From assembly GCF_024138125.1 (NCBI RefSeq), contig NZ_CP099993.1:2914001-2978000 (forward strand): a DNA stretch of 64,000 nucleotides. Direction: 5' to 3'. Under the pieces are notes generated by a model that was not told the DNA's origin, did not search any database, and saw only the letters and a program-made list of their open reading frames with translations. Both the position numbers and the translations under genes were made by a program. Of the stretch, positions 30,844 through 39,898 are shown piece after piece (position 1 is the stretch's first letter; each line of letters begins with the position of its first letter). The stretch is from Halorussus salilacus (GTDB lineage: Archaea > Halobacteriota > Halobacteria > Halobacteriales > Haladaptataceae).

Positions 30844-32124
30844 TCACTCACCGTCGCCGAACCGCTTGCGGACGCTCTCGGCGTGGGCCTCCAGTCCCTC
30901 GGCCTCCGCGAGCGTGGTGATGGTCCCTTCGAGGTCCCCGAGCGCGTCGCGGTCGAGCCGCTGGACCGTGGTCGAGCGCAGGAAGGTGTCGACCGACAGC
31001 CCGCCCGTGAGCTTCGCGAGGCCGTTCGTCGGGAGGACGTGGTTCGTCCCGCTGGCGTAATCGCCCGCCGCAACCGGGGTGTAGGGGCCGAGGAAGACGC
31101 TCCCCGCCGAGTCGATGCGGTCGAGCAGTTCCTCGTCGCGGTCGGCCTGAATCGAGAGGTGTTCGGCGGCGTACTCCTCGGCGAACAGGACGGCCTCGCT
31201 CATCGACCGCGCGACGAACAGGCCGCCGGTGTCGTTGGCGAGCGCCTCGCGGATGGTGTCCTCGCGGTCGCGTTCCTCTGCCTGCCGGTCGATTTCCTCG
31301 GCGACCGCCTCGGCGAGGTCCCGGTCGTCGGTCACGAGCGCGACCGCGGCGTTCGGGTCGTGTTCGGCCTGCGCGAGCAGGTCCGACGCGACGAACGCCG
31401 GATTCGCGGTCGCGTCGGCCACCACGAGCAGTTCGCTGGGTCCCGCGAGGAAGTCGATCTCCACGTCGCCCCGCACCTCGGCCTTGGCCGCGGTGACCCA
31501 CTTGTTGCCGGGGCCGACGACCTTCTGAGCCCTATCGACCGTCTCGGTGCCGTAGGCCATCGCGGCGATGGCCTGCGCACCGCCGACGCTGTACACCCTG
31601 TCTGCGCCCGCGGCGTGGATGGCCGCGAGCGTGACGGGGTTCATCTCGTCGGCGGGCGGGGTCGCGACCGCGACCTGCTCGACGCCAGCGACCTTCGCCG
31701 GTATCACGCTCATCAGCGCGCTGGAGGGGTAGGCCGCCGCGCCGCCCGGAACGTACGCGCCGACGCGCTCGATGGGTCGGAAGCGCCGCCCGAGTTCACG
31801 GCCCGTCGAGAACTCCCGCCGCCAGTCGCCCGGGAGCTGGGCCTCGTGGAACTCCCGGACGTTCCCGGCGGCGTCCTCGATGGCCGCGCGAGTCCCGTCG
31901 TCGAGCTGCTCGTAGGCGCGCGCGGCCTCGTCGGTCACGTCGAGGTTGCCGACCTCGACGCCGTCGAACTCCCGGCAGAACTCCCTGACCGCCACGTCGC
32001 CCTCCTCGCGCACGCGGGAGACGATGTCGCGCACGTCGTCGCGGACGGCCTCGACTCCGGCGTCCCGGTCGAATAGCGCCCGCCGGTCGTCGGGGCCGAG
32101 GTCGGCTACGGTTCGAACGTTCAT
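30844..32124 (-). CDS. hisD: Histidinol dehydrogenase
   Basis: A 426-residue enzyme of the usual length. It catalyses the last two NAD-dependent steps of histidine synthesis, histidinol to histidine. The zinc and catalytic residues are all present: Gln and His in Leu-Leu-Ala-Gln-Ala-Glu-His-Asp, the Glu-His pair in Ala-Ala-Glu-His-Leu, Asp in Ala-Gly-Asp-Tyr-Ala-Ser-Gly, and the C-terminal His in Glu-Ala-His-Ala-Glu-Ser-Val. Gly-Pro-Gly-Asn-Lys-Trp-Val is also present. No other his genes are nearby, as is usual for haloarchaea. Confidence 0.97.
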   Translation of the reverse strand: MNVRTVADLGPDDRRALFDRDAGVEAVRDDVRDIVSRVREEGDVAVREFCREFDGVEVGNLDVTDEAARAYEQLDDGTRAAIEDAAGNVREFHEAQLPGDWRREFSTGRELGRRFRPIERVGAYVPGGAAAYPSSALMSVIPAKVAGVEQVAVATPPADEMNPVTLAAIHAAGADRVYSVGGAQAIAAMAYGTETVDRAQKVVGPGNKWVTAAKAEVRGDVEIDFLAGPSELLVVADATANPAFVASDLLAQAEHDPNAAVALVTDDRDLAEAVAEEIDRQAEERDREDTIREALANDTGGLFVARSMSEAVLFAEEYAAEHLSIQADRDEELLDRIDSAGSVFLGPYTPVAAGDYASGTNHVLPTNGLAKLTGGLSVDTFLRSTTVQRLDRDALGDLEGTITTLAEAEGLEAHAESVRKRFGDGE

Positions 32125-32207
32125 GCCCGGGGGTTCGAAGCGCGGGCGAAAAACGGTTTCCTTCCGGGAAGGCGAGACTCGGCCGCCGAGCGGTTCGAGC
32201 GAGACAC

Positions 32208-32258
32208 ATCTACAGATAAAGAAATAAGTGCGGGCGATAACTCAGACATCTTTAGATG
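32208..32258 (+). promoter_or_regulatory. Promoter region with two short palindromes
   Basis: ATCTACAGAT (32208-32217) and CATCTTTAGATG (32247-32258, which includes the ATG of the next gene) are both palindromic and share ATCT...AGAT, 39 nt apart. Between them GATAAAGAAATAAG forms a TATA-like stretch about 26-40 nt before the ATG. The pair could be an operator, though such short A/T palindromes can arise by chance. Confidence 0.35.
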
Positions 32259-33152
32259 AAACCCTCGGCCGTTCGCGCCTCCATTCTCCTGCTCGCCGCG
32301 CTCGTACTCCTCCCGGTGGCCATCGGCGGCGTCACGGTCCCGGGTGAGGCGTCGGCGGACGGCCCGCACGCGCTCCAGTCGGCCAACAAGACGACCGACG
32401 TCATCGATATCTCGACGGAGCGGACCTCTATCTACCTCTCGTCCGAACGGATTGTCGTCGACGAGGGGGAGAACGCGCGGCTCAGATTCAGCGCCGTGAA
32501 CTACGTCACGAACGAGCGACCGATGACGGTCCAACTCATCTTCCAGGCCCCGAGCGGGGTCTCGGTCGCTGGCGTCGCAGACGTAGACGAGGGCGACAGC
32601 CAGTACGTCGCCACGCGAACGCTCGACCCCGGCGGGGAGTTCGGCACCGAAATCGCCATCGACCCCGGGGAACCGGGCACGTATCCGGTCACCGCCAAGG
32701 CCGTCTACTACTTCGGGACGAACCACTCGAACGGCAGCGGCAAGGAGGTCGAACTCGATGTCACCCAGCGGTCGCCGCCCAAGTCGAGTTCCGAGAAGGT
32801 GGCTTCGAGCGTCACGAGCGCGCCGTCTGCGGTGATATCTGACTTCACGGAGGCGTTTCCCCCCGAGTACGCGCCGCTTTTCGTCTCGGGGCCGCTCCGC
32901 ATCAACGTCCTGTACGCCCTCGTCGATTACTTCCTCATCATCGCGATGTGCTCTCTCCTCTTGCTCAGCATAGACAGCGATGAAACCGGGGGTGCAGTCG
33001 CCCTGTCGGCCATGGTCTCGGCCGTTATCACGCCGATACTCTTCGTCGTCGGCTACACGAGGGTTGTCCTGCTCGCCGGAGTCGGATTCATCGTTCTCGG
33101 GTTCGGTCTACTCGTCGTGCTCACGGTAATCCTGTTGCTCTTCGGGAGCTGA
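32256..33152 (+). CDS. Secreted, membrane-anchored surface protein of unknown function
   Basis: A 298-residue protein with a Sec-type signal peptide (hydrophobic 9-26, Ala-Ser-Ala cleavage region near 34-36), an extracellular beta-sandwich-like domain (about 45-170, with Val-Asp-Glu-Gly-Glu-Asn-Ala and Asp-Pro-Gly-Glu-Pro-Gly-Thr-Tyr-Pro-Val turns) and three or four C-terminal helices (about 215-298). The layout resembles a COG1361-type adhesion/S-layer-like domain on a membrane stalk. Function is not recognised. It is divergent from hisD. Confidence 0.75.
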   Translation: MKPSAVRASILLLAALVLLPVAIGGVTVPGEASADGPHALQSANKTTDVIDISTERTSIYLSSERIVVDEGENARLRFSAVNYVTNERPMTVQLIFQAPSGVSVAGVADVDEGDSQYVATRTLDPGGEFGTEIAIDPGEPGTYPVTAKAVYYFGTNHSNGSGKEVELDVTQRSPPKSSSEKVASSVTSAPSAVISDFTEAFPPEYAPLFVSGPLRINVLYALVDYFLIIAMCSLLLLSIDSDETGGAVALSAMVSAVITPILFVVGYTRVVLLAGVGFIVLGFGLLVVLTVILLLFGS

Positions 33153-33191
33153 AACCCCACCCGAGGGCGCGTCCGACGCCCGCGGACCGAT

Positions 33192-34754
33192 TCAACAGCC
33201 GTCGGTCGTCTCGAAGTAGCCCTCGGAGGTCTCGGTCAGCGTCGCAGTCTCGTAGGTGTTGTAGAGGCCGAGGTTCTCGTCCGAGCCCTCGGCGTAGGCG
33301 TAGCTCCCGTCGGTCCACGCCCGACCGGCCTCGACGTGGGCGTAGTTGTCGTCGGTGCCGCAGTAGCCCTCGAAGCCGCCGTCCCCGACCGTCACGGTCA
33401 CCGAGTCGGTGTCGGTCGCGCCCGCGTCGTCGGTGACAGTGAGCGTCGCGGTGTACTCGCCCGAGTCGTCGTAGCTGTGGGTGGCGGTCTCGCCGGTCGC
33501 TGTAGCGCCGTCGCCGAACTCCCACTCGTAGGAGTCGACCGAGCCGTCGGGGTCCGAGGAGTCCGACGCGTCGAACTCGACCGTCTCGCCGGTGTCGGGG
33601 TCGGTCGGACTCGCGCTCGCGTCGGCGGTGGGCGCGTCGTTGTCGTCACCGTCGTCATCGTCACCGCCGTCGTCGCCATCGTCGCCGTCTTCGGGGCCGC
33701 CGAGCGTGAACCGTGAGAAGAACTCCCAGATACGCTGGCTGGCGTCGGGGCCGCCCGGCGCGGTGTACGACCCGCCGGACGCGCCGCCGGACCACGCGTG
33801 GCCCATGCCCTCGACCAGCCACTGCTCGACCCAGACGGTCCCCTCGGCGTCGGCGAACTCCTCGCGGGTGTAGCTCAGGCTGTCGCCCGACCCGTCGGTG
33901 GTCTCGTCGGGGGCGTAGTCTAGCTCGCCGTCGCCGTCACCGTCGAGCGCGAGGTCGTTTGTCACGGTCGCGCGTTCGGCCTCCTGCTCGCCGTTGCACG
34001 GGTCGACCGTGGTGTCGTCGGTGCCGTGGAACACGACGGTCGGGACCGGCCGGGTGATGCCGTTGCTCTCCATCCGGTCGTAGGCGTGCTGGCCCTCCTC
34101 CTCGGCGGTCGGTCCCGACGAACACCCCGACATCGTAGTGGTCCCCTCGGACTCGGTCTCGGCCACGTCGTACATCAGTCCGGAGTGGACGCCGCCCGCC
34201 GCGAACACGTCGGCGTACTCGACGACGAGGTTCGGGACGAACGCCCCGCCCGCCGAGAACCCGGCGGCGTAGACCCGCGAGTCGTCGATGGCGTGGTCGT
34301 CCGTCACGTCGTCGACCATCCCCTTGATCAGCGCGAGTTCGCCGTTCCCGCGGGTGGTGTTGTCGTCGTTGAACCACTGCCAGCACTCGTTGTAGTGCGC
34401 GCCGGTGGTCTGGTCGGGGTAGATGACCACGAAGGTCTCCTCCTCGGCGACCTCGTTCATCCGCGTCTCGTCCTTGAAGCCGTCGGGGCTCTGGGTACAG
34501 CCGTGGAGCATCACCACCAGCGGAATCTCCGTCGAGCCGTCGGCCCCGGTCGGGACGTACTTCTTGTACGTCCGACCGTCGTAGGTCTCGGACGTGTACT
34601 CGCCGTCGGCGGCGCTCGCGGTCGGCGCGCGGCCGACGGCGGCGGAGCCGCCGACCGCCGCGACGCCCATCGTCTTCAGTAGCGTTCGTCGGTTCAGTCG
34701 CGTCGCGTTCTCGTCGAACCGTCCTTCCGTGGTGTCGTTCGGGTTTCGTGTCAT
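33192..34754 (-). CDS. Tat-exported PHB-depolymerase-family esterase with PKD domain
   Basis: A 520-residue exported protein. The Tat motif Asn-Arg-Arg-Thr-Leu-Leu-Lys lies at 21-27, followed by a hydrophobic stretch and an Ala-Ser-Ala cleavage site. The alpha/beta-hydrolase domain (about 55-345) has His-Gly-Cys at 84-86, the nucleophile Ser167 in Gly-Phe-Ser-Ala-Gly-Gly, Asp in His-Gly-Thr-Asp-Asp-Thr-Thr and His in Gly-Met-Gly-His-Ala-Trp-Ser-Gly-Gly. An Asp/Gly-rich linker leads to a PKD domain (about 375-462), then a short Cys-containing domain ending in Cys. Family members hydrolyse polyhydroxyalkanoates or feruloyl/acetyl esters. It is a tandem paralogue of the upstream gene. Confidence 0.88.
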   Translation of the reverse strand: MTRNPNDTTEGRFDENATRLNRRTLLKTMGVAAVGGSAAVGRAPTASAADGEYTSETYDGRTYKKYVPTGADGSTEIPLVVMLHGCTQSPDGFKDETRMNEVAEEETFVVIYPDQTTGAHYNECWQWFNDDNTTRGNGELALIKGMVDDVTDDHAIDDSRVYAAGFSAGGAFVPNLVVEYADVFAAGGVHSGLMYDVAETESEGTTTMSGCSSGPTAEEEGQHAYDRMESNGITRPVPTVVFHGTDDTTVDPCNGEQEAERATVTNDLALDGDGDGELDYAPDETTDGSGDSLSYTREEFADAEGTVWVEQWLVEGMGHAWSGGASGGSYTAPGGPDASQRIWEFFSRFTLGGPEDGDDGDDGGDDDDGDDNDAPTADASASPTDPDTGETVEFDASDSSDPDGSVDSYEWEFGDGATATGETATHSYDDSGEYTATLTVTDDAGATDTDSVTVTVGDGGFEGYCGTDDNYAHVEAGRAWTDGSYAYAEGSDENLGLYNTYETATLTETSEGYFETTDGC

Positions 34755-34772
34755 TGTTGTCTCCGTTCGCGT

Positions 34773-35762
34773 TCAGTCGAGCGTCCGTCCCTCGAAGAAG
34801 TCCCAGACGATTCGGCTGGCGTCCGGGCCGCCCGGCGCGGTGTACTCGCCGCCAGACGCGCCGCCGGACCACGCGTGGTCCATGCCCTCGACCAGCCACT
34901 TCTCGACGAGCGAGTCGCCGTCCTCGTCGTGGTACTCGTAAGTCGTGTAGTCGTAGTCCTCCGAGGACCTCTCCGCGACCTCGTCGGCGTCGTAGTCGAC
35001 GTTCCCGTCGTCGTCGCCGTCGAGCGCGAGGTCGTTGGTCTGGGTGGCCTGTTCGGCCGCCTGATGGCCGTTCACGGGGTAGACCGTGGTGTCGTCGGTG
35101 CCGTGGAACACGATGGTCGGAACCGGGCGCGTGATGCCGTAGTCCTCCATGGCCTCGTAGGCGTCTTCGCCCTTCGCCTGCGGGTCCGGACCGCCGTAGG
35201 TCATCGCCGACGTGCCGCCGGTCGCGGTGTCGGCCGCGTCGTACTCCAGACCAGAGTGGACCCCGCCCGCGGCGTACACGTCGGCGTACTCCGCGAGCAG
35301 GTTCGGGACCATCGCGCCGCCCGCCGACAGCCCCGCGACGTACACCCGCTGGGGGTCGAGGTCCTCCTCTTCGACCGTCTCCAAGGTCATCCCGGCGATA
35401 ACCTCGGCCTCGCCGTTTCCGCGGGTGGTGTTCGAGTCGTAGAACCAGTTCCAGCACATCGCGCCGTTCCGGGCGTTGTACTGGTCGGGGTAGATGACCG
35501 CGAACCCCTCCTCGTCGGCGACCTCGTTCATCCGCGTCTCCTCGCGGAACTGGTCTGCGGTCTGGCCGCAACCGTGGAGCATCACCACCAGCGGGTCCCC
35601 GGCACCGACGCCGTCGGGGACGTACTTCCAGTAGTCGAAGCCGCTGTAGTAGTGGTTGGTGTACGACCCGGACGCCGCGGCCGTCCCGAGGCTACCGAGG
35701 ACGGTCGCCGTCCCGACCGCGCTCCCGACCGATCTGATGAGCGTGCGTCTGTCGCAGTTCAT
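34773..35762 (-). CDS. Tat-exported PHB-depolymerase-family esterase
   Basis: A 329-residue paralogue of the 33192-34754 product without the PKD extension. The Tat motif Asp-Arg-Arg-Thr-Leu-Ile-Arg is at the N-terminus. The catalytic set is His-Gly-Cys-Gly, Gly-Leu-Ser-Ala-Gly-Gly (Ser nucleophile), His-Gly-Thr-Asp-Asp-Thr-Thr and Gly-Met-Asp-His-Ala-Trp-Ser-Gly-Gly. ATG at 35762 is chosen over a GTG five codons upstream because it puts the Arg-Arg near residue 4-5. The 18-nt gap to the next gene indicates an operon, probably led by this gene. The substrate is an extracellular polyester or acyl ester. Confidence 0.88.
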   Translation of the reverse strand: MNCDRRTLIRSVGSAVGTATVLGSLGTAAASGSYTNHYYSGFDYWKYVPDGVGAGDPLVVMLHGCGQTADQFREETRMNEVADEEGFAVIYPDQYNARNGAMCWNWFYDSNTTRGNGEAEVIAGMTLETVEEEDLDPQRVYVAGLSAGGAMVPNLLAEYADVYAAGGVHSGLEYDAADTATGGTSAMTYGGPDPQAKGEDAYEAMEDYGITRPVPTIVFHGTDDTTVYPVNGHQAAEQATQTNDLALDGDDDGNVDYDADEVAERSSEDYDYTTYEYHDEDGDSLVEKWLVEGMDHAWSGGASGGEYTAPGGPDASRIVWDFFEGRTLD

Positions 35763-35993
35763 GTCGTGACATACCACAGAATCCGGCGAGGGACAATCTA
35801 ATTATGGGTTAATATGTAAAATTTACCGCCTCGGAGGGTTATGTAATCGGTCTGGCGTCTTCCCTCGGCGAGCGCTCGACGGGAACCGGTATCCGTTTGC
35901 CGTTTCAGAGACGCGAGGGGAACCATCACTCACAAAAATTCTCGATTCCGTAAGATTGGTTCGGTCACATCGGAGACTTCGTTATCGGATTAG

Positions 35994-38171
<2,178 letters not shown>

Positions 38172-38243
38172 ACTCGACCGAGGGCTCGGCCCTCGTCGAC
38201 GAGTCCGTTCTCCCCCGGTTTCGTAGTCTCGTCCGACCGACGG

Positions 38244-38711
38244 CTACGACGGGTTCCCAGTCGACGACCGGACGCTGAAATCGGTCGTCGCGGTCGTCGT
38301 CGCCATCTCACCCATGTCGGTCAACACGACTATCGCCACGTACTCGTTGACCGCGCGGTCGGTCCCGACGGGGCCCAAACCGTGGACGCTAAAACGGTGG
38401 CCCCGTAGTACTGCTCCGTCGCGGCCAGCAGTTACGCGTTCGGTGGCGCACCTGGTATCGACGACGGCCCGGTCACCGTTGCGGCCGGTGTCTCTCTCCA
38501 CGACCGTCACCTGATTCGCCATTGGGACGGTCGCTTCGGGTGGGAGGTCGAGTGCGAGTACGACGTCTACGGTGTTCTCCGGTCGGTCCTCGAAGACGGT
38601 GGTTCGGGAGAACGGCGGACGTTCGCCCGGCGAAAAGCCGCTTCCCGTCGTAACGAAGTCGAGGACTATCGACGGGGCGCTCTCGCCCGTTTCGTGTTCG
38701 CCTCGGCTCAT
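38244..38711 (-). CDS. Small protein, possible paralogue of the upstream Tat protein's domain
   Basis: A 155-residue protein with no signal peptide and no family I can name. The C-terminal part (Glu-Tyr-Val-Ala-Ile-Val-Val-Leu-Thr-Asp-Met-Gly-Glu... Asp-Phe-Ser-Val) aligns by eye with the protein encoded upstream (Tyr-Thr-Val-Tyr-Ala-Ile-Val-Ala-Asp-Leu-Gly-Gly... Gln-Phe-Glu-Val), which suggests a duplicated beta-rich domain. ATG at 38711 is used; a GTG two codons earlier is possible. It is separated from the upstream gene by 69 nt on the same strand. Confidence 0.6.
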   Translation of the reverse strand: MSRGEHETGESAPSIVLDFVTTGSGFSPGERPPFSRTTVFEDRPENTVDVVLALDLPPEATVPMANQVTVVERDTGRNGDRAVVDTRCATERVTAGRDGAVLRGHRFSVHGLGPVGTDRAVNEYVAIVVLTDMGEMATTTATTDFSVRSSTGNPS

Positions 38712-38780
38712 AGTCACCGACTCACGCTGACTGTTGTCCGTTCGACAGCAAGTGCTCGATAAGAGACGGCAGAGAGACCG

Positions 38781-39533
38781 CTAGCTTCCGCCCTCCTCGG
38801 TCGTCGTCTCTTCGCCTTCTTCTTCTTCTTCGGTCGTCGTCTCTTCGCCTTCTTCTTCTTCTTCTTCTTCTTCGGTCGCCGTCTCTTCGCCTTCCTCGGT
38901 CGTCTCTTCTTCCGAAGTGGTGTCGGCGGTTCCCGGCGCGGCGACCTCGAACTGGTCTTCCAGCATGAACACGTTCCCCTCGACGCTGATGCCCTCTCCG
39001 TCGTCGAGACCCCCGAGATCGGCGACGATAGCGTAGACCGTGTAGGAAGTCCGATCTCCCTGTCGCGGGGCCAGCGGTTCCAAGTTGAAGAGGTGTTCCT
39101 GATCGAAGTCACCCGTCTCTATGGAGACGCCGACGTTCCCGGCGAAACAGGGCGGACGTCCCTGACCGAATCTCGGTTGCCGCATCTCCAGTTCGCCGTC
39201 CTCCAACGTTTCCACGAAGAAGAGCTGGTACGCTAACTTGACGCTGTCGTCTTCGGGTGCTCCACCGTCGGGAGTTACGTCGCCGGACAGCAACACGCGT
39301 GCCCGACTGTTGGGAGACGCTTCGTAGGTCTGTCGTTCCTCGGAGCTGTCGGTCGGAAGCACTCGGAGGCTGGTGTTGTTCGCAGTCAGCGGTTCGTCTT
39401 GCGCTCGCACCGTTTGCATCGCGACGTCACCGACGCTCGAACCTGCACCTAGAAGTCCGAGCGCGCCGAACCCCTTTAGCAGGTTTCGCCGTACGATGCC
39501 ATCGACCCTGTTGTCGGATTGGTCATCGGACAT
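38781..39533 (-). CDS. Tat-type exported acidic protein with Glu/Thr repeat tail
   Basis: A 250-residue protein. Val-Arg-Arg-Asn-Leu-Leu-Lys-Gly followed by a hydrophobic Gly/Leu/Ala stretch (about 14-36) is a Tat-like signal. A soluble beta-rich domain spans about 50-195. The C-terminal 50 residues are almost only Glu, Thr and Gly, encoded by GAA/GAG runs in two similar blocks. Function is unknown. Low-complexity acidic tails of this sort are common at haloarchaeal cell surfaces. Confidence 0.7.
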   Translation of the reverse strand: MSDDQSDNRVDGIVRRNLLKGFGALGLLGAGSSVGDVAMQTVRAQDEPLTANNTSLRVLPTDSSEERQTYEASPNSRARVLLSGDVTPDGGAPEDDSVKLAYQLFFVETLEDGELEMRQPRFGQGRPPCFAGNVGVSIETGDFDQEHLFNLEPLAPRQGDRTSYTVYAIVADLGGLDDGEGISVEGNVFMLEDQFEVAAPGTADTTSEEETTEEGEETATEEEEEEEEGEETTTEEEEEGEETTTEEGGS

Positions 39534-39548
39534 TGCAATACGACTCAC

Positions 39549-39866
39549 GAGAACGTAGCTATTAGTGCCGGTAGTTTGTTCAAATTGAAAACCACTTCTT
39601 GAACGTTAACAAATGAGAATACCGGATTTCAACGTGATTTGGAATCTAGTCCTGCCATAATTGCTGACAGGAAACCGCCTTGGGACACCGGTATTAGTGA
39701 GTGAACAGCTGAAACATACCTATCGCGCCCGGATATCTCCCTGGCGCACGTAACGCGACCTTGACCCAATAGTAATCCTCAAATCCTACAATACACTCCG
39801 AGTATACAGAGATTCCTGACACGTATTTTGGGAATTCTGCCGTATCTCCGGAATACTGTATACAAC
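39549..39866. other. AT-rich intergenic stretch
   Basis: About 320 nt of lower-GC DNA between divergent genes. It has several short palindromes (GTATAC twice, near 39812 and 39858) and no credible ORF; an 81-codon minus-strand frame here has AT-driven composition unlike the proteome. It likely holds the promoters of both flanking genes. Confidence 0.5.
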
Positions 39867-39877
39867 ATCTAAAAAGC
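39867..39877 (+). promoter_or_regulatory. TATA box for the beta-propeller gene
   Basis: ATCTAAAAAGC lies 22-32 nt before the ATG at 39899, consistent with a leaderless start. Confidence 0.5.
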
Positions 39878-39898
39878 AGGGAATAGAGGGTTTGTGGT

